Of a DNA stretch of 64,000 bases, positions 1-9,190 are shown piece by piece. The stretch comes from Shewanella marisflavi (GTDB lineage: Bacteria; Pseudomonadota; Gammaproteobacteria; Enterobacterales; Shewanellaceae). The notes beneath the pieces are model-generated. The model was not told where the DNA came from, did no database searches, and was given only the letters and a program-made list of their open reading frames with translations. The stretch covers positions 1 to 64,000 of the forward strand of contig NZ_JAKIKX010000012.1 in the NCBI RefSeq assembly GCF_023283925.1. Reading direction: 5' to 3'. Each line of letters starts with the position of its first letter. Within the stretch, counting starts at the first letter, position 1. Position numbers and translations under genes: made by a program.

Positions 1-234
1 AGGCTTTAGTTTTACGTTAGGGATACCAGCAACTTCTAGAGGTTTTAGTTTTACGTTAGGGATACCAGCAACTTCTAGAGGTTTTAGTTTTACGTTAGGG
101 ATACCAGCAACCTCTAGAGGCTTCAGTTTTACGTTAGGGATACCAGCAACTTCTAGAGGCTTCAGTTTTACGTTAGGGATACCAGCAACTTCAATAGGCT
201 TTAGCTTCACGTTAGGAATACCCGCAGCCTCATA
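1..234. repeat. 39-bp tandem repeat, six units, in coding frame
   Basis: Units of 39 bp lie at 1-39, 40-78, 79-117, 118-156, 157-195 and 196-234. The first five differ at only a few, mostly synonymous, positions; the sixth, nearest the gene start, is more diverged. Because 39 is a multiple of 3, copy number can change without a frameshift. The array probably continues beyond the left edge. Confidence 0.95.
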
Positions 235-309
235 CCCATTTAATTGATCGAATGGTGCGTTTGTTAAACTTAAAGCTAAAGTAATGGCAGTAACTAGTCC
301 GTTAATCAT
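1..309 (-). CDS. Secreted protein of 13-residue tandem repeats, partial
   Basis: The reading frame starts with ATG at 309 and stays open to the window edge, so the 3' end is missing. A GAGAG ribosome-binding site lies about 10 bases upstream. Residues 1-25 are hydrophobic (LVTAITLALSLTNA) and resemble a signal peptide, though without a basic N-terminus. Residues 26-103 are six back-to-back copies of a 13-residue unit. The first is divergent (YEAAGIPNVKLKP), the second starts with I, and the rest read LEVAGIPNVKLKP. I do not recognise a named family and assign no function. The regular hydrophobic/Pro/Gly pattern suggests a repetitive extracytoplasmic structure, which is inference. The gene is absent from simple long-ORF lists because it runs off the edge. 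Confidence 0.75.
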   Translation of the reverse strand, partial: MINGLVTAITLALSLTNAPFDQLNGYEAAGIPNVKLKPIEVAGIPNVKLKPLEVAGIPNVKLKPLEVAGIPNVKLKPLEVAGIPNVKLKPLEVAGIPNVKLKP

Positions 310-381
310 TGTCTTAATCTCTCAGGGTTGTTGAAGTTCAGTGCCAAATATTTGTTCACTGTTGGTTTCTGAGAGATATGT

Positions 382-397
382 TGCAGATGTTATGCCA
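382..397 (-). promoter_or_regulatory. Candidate sigma-54 type promoter for the repeat protein
   Basis: Read on the minus strand the site is TGGCATAACATCTGCA. It keeps the GG and GC pairs at the -24/-12 spacing of the sigma-54 consensus (TGGCACG, N4, TTGCW) with three mismatches. It lies about 70 bases upstream of the start codon at 309. No enhancer-binding site was identified, so this is a pattern match only. Confidence 0.3.
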
Positions 398-465
398 ATT
401 TTTAAATGTTCTCCTTTTTTAGTTAAATTTCATCCGTGATTGGCTAAATTTTTGCATTTTAAACA

Positions 466-3400
466 TTAGGCTTTTTTGTGGCTGGATACCGGGCTATAGC
501 TAAAAACTTCTTGCTTTAGCAGCTCAGTAAAGCAGGTTTCATCGACAGCCTTGCTATATATAAAGCCCTGAATTTCCTCACACTTTAAAGCTTTGAGTAT
601 GTTAAGTTGAGATGCTTCTTCGACCCCTTCACCGACAACAGAGAGTCCCATGTTGTGGGCTATGGTAATGATAGAGTCGACCATTTTCAGATCTCTGTCA
701 GATTTATCTATGTCGTCAACAAAGGCCTTATCAATTTTAAGGGTGTCGATAGGGAAGCGCTTTAAATATGACAGTGATGAATATCCGGTGCCGAAATCGT
801 CTAACGCCAGGCTGACGCCCATTTTAGAGAGTTGCATCATAACTTTTATCGCCTTTTCTGGCTGTTTTATGACGGTTCCTTCGGTAATTTCCAGCTCAAG
901 GTTGGCTGCAGGGAGCTGAGTTAGACGTAAAATTGACTCTATTCGCTGTTGTAGGTCCGGAAGTGCGAATTGTTGTGATGATAAATTGACGGCAACCCGG
1001 CCGTTGAACAACTTTTGACGGCGCCAATTTTGCGCAGCAAAGCAGGCTTTACGTAATACTACTTCGCCGATTTCGACGATAAGCCCGTTTTCCTCTGCCA
1101 GAGGAATAAATTCGCCAGGGGAGATCAGGCCATGCTTGGGGTGATTTAATCTGACGAGAGCTTCCATACCAGCCATCTTGCTACTTCTAAGGTCAATCTT
1201 AGGTTGGTAGTAGACTTCGAAGAGATCGTCTCTTAAACCTTCACGGATCAGGTTCTCTACTTCAAGTTGACGTATTGCATTGCGGTTCAGAGATTCTGAA
1301 TAGAACTGGTAGCGATTGCCACCAGCCGATTTTGCATGATACATGGCGATGTCAGCTTTACGCAGCAAGGCCTGTTCATTCTGATCGTCTTCTGGGTAGA
1401 GAACGATACCTATACTCACACCGACGACGACTCTATCTTTTGTCAGTTCAAATGGGCTGGAAAAGGCGTCAACCACATGATTGGCGATGACAGCGCTGGA
1501 ACCAATATCTGGGTTATTGTCGACGAGTATGGCAAACTCATCGCCGCCCAGACGATAGATGCTGGTGTGGTAGGGGACTGTTGACTCGATGCGCCTTGCT
1601 ACTTTAATTAGGAGTTCATCACCGACCTGATGGCCTAAGGAGTCGTTAATCTTCTTGAAGTTATCTAAGTCCAAGACCATTAGGGTGTGGTGGGTATCTT
1701 TTTTAACTAAGTTCCCTAAGGTCACCATTAAGCTTGAGCGGTTAGGTAAACTGGTCAGCAGGTCATTGTTGGTGAGCTTTCTTAGCTCTTCTTCTTGCTG
1801 TTTACGACGAGAGATATCGGAGAACACGCCTACATAATGAGAGAGTACTCCCTGTTCGTCGTAGATAGCGTCGACCGTTAGTTCCATTAGGAAGCTGCTT
1901 CCATCACCCCTGGAGGATTCAACCTCGTTACTCCAGCTACCTTGCTGTTGCAGAATATGTCGAATCTGTTCTGAGTAGCTCTCGGGATATAGGTCAAACT
2001 GAAAGAGTTCGCCGATAAAGTCATTGCGGCTTTTTTCACAGAGATCACAACAGGCTTCGTTGACCTCAACAAACTTAAATTTATTGTCTAAGATGAACAT
2101 GCCTTCGGAAATATTTTCGATGGCGCGCTCAAACAGCCTTAGTTGCTCTTCTGCCTGTTTGAAATTACTGATGTTTTTGATGGTGCCTGTCATACGCAGG
2201 GCTTTATCATTTTCATCACGCTCAACGATTTTTGCCCTATCCAATATCCAGATCCATTGGTCATCTTTGCCTTTGACGCGATAGGCGGCTTCAAAATGAT
2301 CGGTTTCGCCATAGAAATGTTTGTTGAGCGCGGTATTGACTCGCTCTTGGTCCATGGGATGGATGTTACTCTCTTCACCTGCTTCACCCGAGCGTTGACC
2401 ATCTCGCGGAAATTCGAGAGAGCCCCAGATATTAGAGCGATAAATTTGACCTGTTTCGATATCCCAGTCCCACATTTCATCGCCACTACCCCACAATGAT
2501 AGCTTTAACCGCTCTTCAGACTTAGCGATTTGTCGCTGTACCTCTCGTCTTCTCAGCGCTGCTTTAACAATGGCGCCTGTGATCAGTAGTGTAATCAGTA
2601 GATAGACAAGCTTAGCTTGAATTGACAGCCACCAAGGAGGTGTTATCTCTATTGCAATACTTGTTGTTGGTCCATATTCTTCGGTAAGAGGGTCAATTGC
2701 ATGAACTTTAAAAATATATTTTCCCGGTGATAAATTTGTATAGGTTGCAGAGTTTATACCTTTAGAATTTACCCACACATCAGAGAGTCCTTCCATTTGA
2801 TATGAGTATTGTAAATCGGTGTTAAACTTACCAGGGGTGATAAATCTTAAAGTAAATGGGTAGTCTGAATACTTTAGTTTTAAATTTTCTGTATACGGTA
2901 AGCTTTTTGATAATATTCGTCCATCAATTTTTTCTGGGATGTTGAATATTAGAAGTTCACTTAAAAGTACAGAGGGTGGTTGAGTTGTTTTGTAAAGTTC
3001 AATGATATCATCTATGTTGAATTCTGTAATACCTGATATGCCGCCAATATAAAATGTATTTTTTACTTTTGATATTGCTTGAGTGTTATATTCGTCTTGG
3101 CTTCCGTAAGAAGAAGATACTACGAATGATTCTCTGTTTTTTTTGTTAAACACAATTACTTCTGCGTTTGAAGAGAAAACCAAATAATCTTGGTGACCAT
3201 CAATAGCATAGATTGGTTTGTTATTGTGGAATAATTTTTCGTACGTATTTTTTTTACGGTTGAGAGAGTATAGTGTTGTTCTGGTGCCAAAATAAACATT
3301 GCTACCGTCACTGAATATACTGATAACTAGGTCATCATTAAAAACATGCTCAATGTTTTTGTTTTCATTTGTTACCTTAAACAATCCCCCCTGAGTAGCT

Positions 3401-4764
3401 ATCCAGACAATTTCATGGTCTATATTAATATCAAAGATTGGATTGTCTTTATCTATTGATGATTCAGAAATACTTCTGTTTTTAACATTGAGCTCAATTA
3501 ATTTGCCGCTTGTTGTTCCTGCTAAAATCAAATCTGACCCTGGTAAGTCCCTAATCATGAAAAAGCTTTCTTTGCTGATCCTTATAGGTTGCTTACTACC
3601 ATCATTTAGAGAAAAAAGACCTTCTTGAGTTGCGATAAATAAGCTATTGTTTTTATAAATAGCTGACTTAGGCCCTTTTATACCTATATTGTATGTTTTT
3701 TGCTTTTCGAAAAGATTGTTGTATTCAATTATGATTTCAGAATCAGAAGTAACTAGTATTTGGTCGTTATTATTATTAATGGACCAGACGTTGTTTTCAG
3801 GGAAGTATGTTTTTAGCTTATTTTTGTTTTTACTTAAATAAGTGAAGCCATTGTTCTGGGTTGTGATGATAATCCCATCTTTAATAGTGTAGACGTCTGG
3901 TGTTAAATTTTCATCTTTTGTGTTTTGGCTTTTGAACTTTCCAACTTTTACTTCTGTTTTTTTAGCGATTTTAGACAATGTGCTTTTGTTAAGTAAGTAT
4001 AAGGATTTGTTAAAATCGAAAATAACACTCCCTTTCTCTTGTATATCAATCGTCTCCCCGGATTGTATATATTTTAAAATACCCTCATGAAGTATGGTGA
4101 TATCATTATTTATAATTGCTATGTCTGTTGATGCACTATACACAAAAGTGATTTTATTATTTTTTAATTCATATATTTCCCCGTTGTAACTTCTAATGTA
4201 AACACTTTTTGATTGCGGCGAATATATGGTCTTCTTTATGTCAGAACTTCCTGTGATGAATTTATTTTTTAACTCTGATAGAGATTTTGACGCTTCAATT
4301 ACTATGTTTTTTGTTCCAAAATAAATAGACTCATCACTTTCCGTTATTGTTCTAATAGAACTTTCGGATAATTCAATGATATCTGTAAATTTTGAGAAGT
4401 TATCTAACTCTTTGTTATAAACCGCAATACCTTTTTCGGTTCCAATTAATAACCGGTTGTTGCTGTCTATGAACAAAGTTCTAATAAATGAACTAGGAAG
4501 AGATGAAGGGTTATTGTTTGAGAAATAGTGCTTGAAATGAGTGCCATCAAAGCGGTTAAGTCCATTTAAGGTCCCTATCCAGATATAACCTTGCTCATCT
4601 TCAACGATAGAAGTTACAGTGCTTTGAGAAAGCCCTTCGGGTACATTGTAATGATCGACCTTTAAGACGGGGATGTTGCTTGGTGGTTCACTAGAAAAAA
4701 CATAGCCGGAAACGGTCAGGGCCATTAGCAGTGAAAGTAGAAATCGAGATAAGAATGTAGGCAT
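466..4764 (-). CDS. Membrane receptor with propeller sensor, PAS, GGDEF and EAL domains
   Basis: This 1432-aa protein probably senses a periplasmic signal and makes and/or degrades cyclic-di-GMP. An N-terminal signal peptide (about 1-25) is followed by Reg_prop beta-propeller blades (about 35-600, e.g. GYIWIGTLNGLNRFDG), a Y_Y_Y domain (about 630-695) and one transmembrane helix near 710-735. Two PAS-like segments follow (about 755-870 and 885-990), then GGDEF (about 1000-1165) and EAL (about 1180-1420). The GGDEF signature is intact, but no RxxD inhibitory site precedes it. EAL residues look intact (EALVR, NLSSQQF, ELEITEG, DDFGTGYS, GEGVE), so phosphodiesterase activity is plausible. The propeller part (roughly 2880-4560) is visibly AT-richer than the enzymatic part, which suggests domain acquisition. 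Ligand unknown. Confidence 0.9.
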   Translation of the reverse strand: MPTFLSRFLLSLLMALTVSGYVFSSEPPSNIPVLKVDHYNVPEGLSQSTVTSIVEDEQGYIWIGTLNGLNRFDGTHFKHYFSNNNPSSLPSSFIRTLFIDSNNRLLIGTEKGIAVYNKELDNFSKFTDIIELSESSIRTITESDESIYFGTKNIVIEASKSLSELKNKFITGSSDIKKTIYSPQSKSVYIRSYNGEIYELKNNKITFVYSASTDIAIINNDITILHEGILKYIQSGETIDIQEKGSVIFDFNKSLYLLNKSTLSKIAKKTEVKVGKFKSQNTKDENLTPDVYTIKDGIIITTQNNGFTYLSKNKNKLKTYFPENNVWSINNNNDQILVTSDSEIIIEYNNLFEKQKTYNIGIKGPKSAIYKNNSLFIATQEGLFSLNDGSKQPIRISKESFFMIRDLPGSDLILAGTTSGKLIELNVKNRSISESSIDKDNPIFDINIDHEIVWIATQGGLFKVTNENKNIEHVFNDDLVISIFSDGSNVYFGTRTTLYSLNRKKNTYEKLFHNNKPIYAIDGHQDYLVFSSNAEVIVFNKKNRESFVVSSSYGSQDEYNTQAISKVKNTFYIGGISGITEFNIDDIIELYKTTQPPSVLLSELLIFNIPEKIDGRILSKSLPYTENLKLKYSDYPFTLRFITPGKFNTDLQYSYQMEGLSDVWVNSKGINSATYTNLSPGKYIFKVHAIDPLTEEYGPTTSIAIEITPPWWLSIQAKLVYLLITLLITGAIVKAALRRREVQRQIAKSEERLKLSLWGSGDEMWDWDIETGQIYRSNIWGSLEFPRDGQRSGEAGEESNIHPMDQERVNTALNKHFYGETDHFEAAYRVKGKDDQWIWILDRAKIVERDENDKALRMTGTIKNISNFKQAEEQLRLFERAIENISEGMFILDNKFKFVEVNEACCDLCEKSRNDFIGELFQFDLYPESYSEQIRHILQQQGSWSNEVESSRGDGSSFLMELTVDAIYDEQGVLSHYVGVFSDISRRKQQEEELRKLTNNDLLTSLPNRSSLMVTLGNLVKKDTHHTLMVLDLDNFKKINDSLGHQVGDELLIKVARRIESTVPYHTSIYRLGGDEFAILVDNNPDIGSSAVIANHVVDAFSSPFELTKDRVVVGVSIGIVLYPEDDQNEQALLRKADIAMYHAKSAGGNRYQFYSESLNRNAIRQLEVENLIREGLRDDLFEVYYQPKIDLRSSKMAGMEALVRLNHPKHGLISPGEFIPLAEENGLIVEIGEVVLRKACFAAQNWRRQKLFNGRVAVNLSSQQFALPDLQQRIESILRLTQLPAANLELEITEGTVIKQPEKAIKVMMQLSKMGVSLALDDFGTGYSSLSYLKRFPIDTLKIDKAFVDDIDKSDRDLKMVDSIITIAHNMGLSVVGEGVEEASQLNILKALKCEEIQGFIYSKAVDETCFTELLKQEVFSYSPVSSHKKA

Positions 4765-5042
4765 AATTATTAGTCTGATTATTAGCCATTAATGCATAGG
4801 CAACAGTTATTTAACCTACTTTATTCAGAAACAGGGGGATTTGTCAAAAGAACACTGAATTTTCTTGGTTGTAAATTACTCTCATTTTCATTGTCACTTA
4901 GTGTTTTGTGCTGTGCACTTGGTTGCTTGCCATCTTAGTTGTTTGTAAATTGGTCTAGGTTAGTGGTTTGCTCGGTATCTCGTTGATAAGTTATTTCTGT
5001 CAATGTCAGGTAAAAGGCCCTTCCTCGGGCCTCAGAAGAGAG
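4765..5042. other. Intergenic region between receptor and M16 protease
   Basis: This is the upstream region of the receptor gene, transcribed leftwards, and the downstream region of the protease gene. Apart from the protease terminator at its right end I see only AT-rich sequence without a convincing operator. Confidence 0.5.
5010..5034 (-). terminator. Rho-independent terminator of the M16 protease gene
   Basis: On the minus strand a GGCCC/GGGCC stem with a six-base loop is followed by TTTT, directly after the protease stop codon. Confidence 0.7.
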
Positions 5043-7832
5043 TTAGTAGTTAAACTTTGCCGCGCGTTGCTTAAAGCTTCTTAGATCGGTGATCATATTG
5101 TCAGATGTTAACTGCTCTTGATTCCTGTGTTGCTCGCCTGTTGTAAACAGGATCAAGCGGTCACCATGTTTGGTTCGCATCTTCTGCATCATAAATTTGA
5201 TCAGATCGGAGCGGGTCAGCTCAGCAATCTGCTCAGCAACCAATTCTCTTTGATTAAATTCATAATCTTTATTACCTATGCTCGACCAGTACCTTTGACC
5301 TCGGGTCTTTAGATTGGAGTCATGCTCCATTATCTGATTGATAAGGCCCTGTTTAGTGAGCTCCCACTGATCGTTGGTTATTTGCATCACGGCGTAGTTA
5401 AAGTCGGCAATGAACTCATCTATCGCCTCGAGTAACTTAAGAGGGCCTGCGGTAGGCGATTGTATATAGAAGATCATGCCCGGATAACGATTTAGTGGCA
5501 GATAACCTGTGCCCACCATGTAGCCTAATTGGCGTTTGGTTCTCAGCTCATGGAAGAAGGTCGACGACATGGTGTGATTTAATAGACTAAACAGAGCCAT
5601 TTTTAATGGCGTTGTCTGTGAAGATTGGTAATACACTATGATACTGCTGTCTTGATGGTTAACACTCACTTCGCGCATCAAGGTGCCGACATTCTCGAGT
5701 TTGATCAACTCACGTTCTGATTCGCCGCTAGGGGTCGATACTAACGAGAGTACATGATCCAGTCGTTTACCCAGTGCCTGGGCCTCTTCGGTAAGCCAGT
5801 CACCGTAGACGAGTCCTTCGAGATGAATCTTCTCGTAAAATGCGCGCACATGATTATGCAGATCATCTAAGGTGATATCTTCAAGCTCTTCGGCCATACG
5901 CTGCGGTTCATAACTGCGTTTTTGCAGGGTAACCGTCAAGCTGGTAAAGAGCTGCGAGATGGGTTTGGCACGGCTTTGGTTAATCCAGTTGCGTAAGATC
6001 TGTTTCTTGATCTGCTTAAATCTTTCTTGGGTAAAGTTACGCTCTCTGGCCTTGTTGATGAGTAGAGATAGCAGAGCCTCCTGTTTGCCCGTTAAGCCGG
6101 TAAGATGCAGTGTGATGCCCCCTTGGTGAGGGTAGATGTTGTAACTCAGCCCTGCGACCTCGGCGGGATAGGTAAACTCGGTAAGGTAGTCGAGCAGCAT
6201 TTCAACATACAGCCGGGTTAGGGCGGCATGCTTTGGCGTGGCAGCAGCTTGGTGGGAGTCTAACGACAGATACATATGCCCCTTAGGCACATTAAACTCA
6301 TCATCTTTTCTGTGCCAGATGCGGTAACCCGCTTCCTGACAGACGATAACTGGTACGGGGTGATCGCTCTTGTCTTCTCTGGCAATCGAGTCTTCGATAA
6401 TGAAGGGATTCGCCTCAGGTAACTTGAGGGCGTCTCTGATCTCTGGGTCACGCCAGGATACTAACCTTTCGCTGGCTATCGGCTTCATCTGATAGGGGGA
6501 GTGATACCAGGCCGCCTGTTTCTCTGTGTCCAGATCTGGCGAGATGAGCTGTATACGTAGGTTGTCAGGACTCATTAAATCCAGCAGCTCTTTCACCTGG
6601 CTCACATCTAATCCATCCATGCGGTAGTCGCCGTAGATTAGATCGGCCACCTGATAGTGATGCATATTGATGCTGAGGTGACTGGCCAGATCAAGAGGTT
6701 TTATCTGCTCCTGATATTTAAAGGCGAGCTTAAGTAAATTGGCTCTTTCCTGATAGCGCCATGCCTCCATGCCTTGGGTTTTAATTAATTTCAGATATTC
6801 AAAGCTTGCCTGTATCACATCATCGAGCTGTTGCAGCCCTTTTTCGGTGAGCTGAATGCTGATGTTATAGTCTTTAAAGTTGTAGCCGTTGACGCCGCCG
6901 CCGGCCGAGAGATTGATGGCCAGTCCCTGTTCTTTCAGGTGACTCAGCAAACTTCCTTTACCCTCATAGCCTAATAAGTGGCTGATAAAGGTCAGTGGCT
7001 TTCGCTGATAAAAGCGGTCGATGGCGGGTAGGGGAAAGGTAATGGCTACGCGTCTTTGCTCTTTGAGCGGAACAATATTGATCTGCTGCTGTAGCTGCGC
7101 CGGCTCATAAATTGCCACGTCAGGATACTGCTTAATCAAGTGACGATTCTTTATCGGTGCAAAATAGGTGTCGGCCAGTTGGTTCAATTCATCAAGTGAT
7201 AGCGGCGCTACCAGACAGAGGGTCATCAGGTTAGCGCTGTAATGGGATTGATAGAAATCCAGTAATTCCTGGCGTAATGTCGCTTCACTGCCCGCCAAGG
7301 TTTTGAGATTGCCAACTGAAAACTTTGAGAAAGGATGAGCCGGATTAACTGTCTCCTTTTGAACTTGATAGGTCCGGCGAATATCGTCTTTCAGCTTGAG
7401 GCTAAATTCAGATTCAATGGCATGGCGCTCTCTGTCGACCAGCTCTAGGTCAAAGCAGGGGGCGATAAAAAATTGGCTAAAACGATCCAGTGACTCTTCA
7501 AACACCTCGGCATCGATAGAGAAGAAAAAGTTGGTTTGCTCAGTACCCGTCCAGGCATTGTTGCTGCCGCCATGTTGATTAATAAAGGCGTGATACTCAC
7601 CTGAGTTAGGGTATTTTTCTGTGCCTAAAAACAACATATGCTCAAGAAAGTGCGCCATGCCAGGACGTGAAGCCGGATCATCGAAATGACCGACGTTGAC
7701 CGCCATCGATGCGGCGGCTTGTTGTGCCTGTAAGTCTTCCACTAAAAGTACCCGCAGCCCGTTAGCTAGTTGCACATATTGGTACTGGCGATGATCGTTG
7801 GGGCTCTTAGTGATTGGCGTCGAAGTGGGCAA
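5043..7832 (-). CDS. M16 family zinc protease (pitrilysin/insulysin-like)
   Basis: A 929-aa member of peptidase family M16, close in length and layout to E. coli protease III. The inverted zinc motif HFLEH is at about residues 60-64, followed by LFLGTEKYP, and the third zinc ligand lies in ERHAIESEF near 138-143. Four M16 lobes are expected; only the first is catalytic. Unlike periplasmic PtrA, no signal peptide is visible, so a cytoplasmic location is inferred. The start is TTG at 7832, chosen because AAAGGATGGAG lies at a good distance upstream and no in-frame ATG fits. It is transcribed alone. Substrates are probably short peptides, as known for the family. Confidence 0.85.
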   Translation of the reverse strand: MPTSTPITKSPNDHRQYQYVQLANGLRVLLVEDLQAQQAAASMAVNVGHFDDPASRPGMAHFLEHMLFLGTEKYPNSGEYHAFINQHGGSNNAWTGTEQTNFFFSIDAEVFEESLDRFSQFFIAPCFDLELVDRERHAIESEFSLKLKDDIRRTYQVQKETVNPAHPFSKFSVGNLKTLAGSEATLRQELLDFYQSHYSANLMTLCLVAPLSLDELNQLADTYFAPIKNRHLIKQYPDVAIYEPAQLQQQINIVPLKEQRRVAITFPLPAIDRFYQRKPLTFISHLLGYEGKGSLLSHLKEQGLAINLSAGGGVNGYNFKDYNISIQLTEKGLQQLDDVIQASFEYLKLIKTQGMEAWRYQERANLLKLAFKYQEQIKPLDLASHLSINMHHYQVADLIYGDYRMDGLDVSQVKELLDLMSPDNLRIQLISPDLDTEKQAAWYHSPYQMKPIASERLVSWRDPEIRDALKLPEANPFIIEDSIAREDKSDHPVPVIVCQEAGYRIWHRKDDEFNVPKGHMYLSLDSHQAAATPKHAALTRLYVEMLLDYLTEFTYPAEVAGLSYNIYPHQGGITLHLTGLTGKQEALLSLLINKARERNFTQERFKQIKKQILRNWINQSRAKPISQLFTSLTVTLQKRSYEPQRMAEELEDITLDDLHNHVRAFYEKIHLEGLVYGDWLTEEAQALGKRLDHVLSLVSTPSGESERELIKLENVGTLMREVSVNHQDSSIIVYYQSSQTTPLKMALFSLLNHTMSSTFFHELRTKRQLGYMVGTGYLPLNRYPGMIFYIQSPTAGPLKLLEAIDEFIADFNYAVMQITNDQWELTKQGLINQIMEHDSNLKTRGQRYWSSIGNKDYEFNQRELVAEQIAELTRSDLIKFMMQKMRTKHGDRLILFTTGEQHRNQEQLTSDNMITDLRSFKQRAAKFNY

Positions 7833-8042
7833 TGGCTGACTCCATCCTTTTGCTGGACAAATGTATGATATTCATCGGGGTTTAGGTCGTTAAAGCAGTA
7901 GCCTACATATTGGGCTTCAAAAATGACTTTGGCAAATATCTTATCCGTTATTCGACTAATTAATAACAGACTTAAGGTTTGTTGCGCAGCACTTTAACGC
8001 TACAATTCATAGTAGAACAAGAATAATCATAGCGAGAGTAGT

Positions 8043-8513
8043 ATGAAGCTATATTTGATGCGACATGGCGAGGCGGGTTATCACGCACACTCAGATAGAG
8101 AACGTGTGCTCACTGAGATCGGCCGCTATCAAACCGAATTGATGAGTAACTGGCTGGTCCGTGATGTAACCGAGTTCGATCTCGTGCTGGTGAGTCCCTA
8201 TCTGCGTGCGCAGCAAACATGGCAGGAAGTGAGTAAGCACTTCCCCGAGCCTCGAAAGTGGTTGGTGCTGGATGAATTAACGCCTTCGGCCGAGCCGACC
8301 ATGGCAGCCGATCTGACCTTGGCTTATGCCGAACAATACAAGGCTGACAATGTGTTAGTGATTGCCCACATGCCGCTGTTGGGCTATATGGTTAGCGAGT
8401 TGGTGCCGGGCATTGAGCCGCCTTTGTTTGCGACCTCTGGGGTGACCTTAATCGACAGACATGGCGAGCGAGGTTCGCTAAGCTGGCAGCATACCCCCCA
8501 TACGGTGAGCTAG
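8043..8513 (+). CDS. sixA: Phosphohistidine phosphatase SixA
   Basis: A 156-aa histidine phosphatase of the SixA branch. The catalytic RHG motif with the phosphoacceptor His is at residues 7-9 (LMRHGEAG), and a second conserved His lies in VIAHMPLLGYM. In E. coli SixA removes phosphate from His of phosphotransfer proteins, including the nitrogen PTS phosphocarrier. A GCGAGAG-type ribosome-binding site precedes the ATG. The gene is convergent with smrB, and the same two genes lie close together in enterobacteria, which supports the call. A weak promoter-like TACAAT lies about 40 bases upstream. Confidence 0.88.
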   Translation: MKLYLMRHGEAGYHAHSDRERVLTEIGRYQTELMSNWLVRDVTEFDLVLVSPYLRAQQTWQEVSKHFPEPRKWLVLDELTPSAEPTMAADLTLAYAEQYKADNVLVIAHMPLLGYMVSELVPGIEPPLFATSGVTLIDRHGERGSLSWQHTPHTVS

Positions 8514-8532
8514 CCAGATAGCTATATAAATA

Positions 8533-8564
8533 CAAAAAGGACGCCTCGGCGTCCTTTTTGTTGT
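8533..8564. terminator. Bidirectional terminator between sixA and smrB
   Basis: The stem AAAAAGGACGC / GCGTCCTTTTT with a CTCG loop has an A run on one side and a T run on the other, so it can serve both convergent genes. Confidence 0.9.
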
Positions 8565-8583
8565 CCTAATGAAAGAGGGTTAA

Positions 8584-9111
8584 TTACTCCCAAGAGGGAA
8601 ACTCGCCGACCTCGACCAAGACCAACAAGGCGGCATCGCCACCCCATTCTTTTGGCGCCTTATGGAAGGCTTTAACTTGAGGGTGTTGCGCCAGCCACAT
8701 AGGAATGTTCTGTTTTAATATCCCGGTGCCATGACCATGCATCACGCAGCAACATTGGCTGTGCTGTTTGACGCAGGCTTGAATCAAGGCCGCAAGCTCT
8801 AGCTTGGCTTCAGTTTGACGCATGCCGTGCAGATCCAGTAGCAGATCGGGCTGATAGTCACCGCGTCTGAGCCGCTTAAGCTCATGGCTGTCGACATCTT
8901 CTCTTGACCAGCGCATCGCGCCTTCTAAGGGGAGCAGGGGCTGATAGGTATCGGAGAAGTAGCTGTCGGCATGCAGCCGAGTGGTGGCGATCTCCAGCTC
9001 TCGCTTGGGTTTTTGCGGCGCCGCAAAATGCCGCTTATCTTGTTTAAGCGGTTTTATTCCTTGAGTTAGCGCCGAAAAAAGCGCCAACTCATCATCTTTT
9101 TCTCTATTCAT
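8584..9111 (-). CDS. smrB: Ribosome rescue factor / endonuclease SmrB
   Basis: A 175-aa Smr-domain protein. The Smr signature residues DLHGMR (about 92-97) and HGHGTG (about 122-127) are present, after a basic, probably flexible N-terminal segment. In E. coli SmrB is recruited to collided ribosomes and cleaves the mRNA between them. The size matches the family. It is divergent from prmB, as in E. coli, with the two starts about 80 bp apart. Confidence 0.9.
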   Translation of the reverse strand: MNREKDDELALFSALTQGIKPLKQDKRHFAAPQKPKRELEIATTRLHADSYFSDTYQPLLPLEGAMRWSREDVDSHELKRLRRGDYQPDLLLDLHGMRQTEAKLELAALIQACVKQHSQCCCVMHGHGTGILKQNIPMWLAQHPQVKAFHKAPKEWGGDAALLVLVEVGEFPSWE

Positions 9112-9190
9112 GGGGCTATTTTATTGAATCCGATGCCATATGAATAGAGTTCAGTTACAATGAGTCGGAACTATCTAGCGGGAGCAAGTT

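Noticed and set aside
1..234. Direct repeats that could look like a CRISPR array
   Set aside because: The 39-bp units are contiguous without spacers, keep a reading frame and follow a start codon with a ribosome-binding site.
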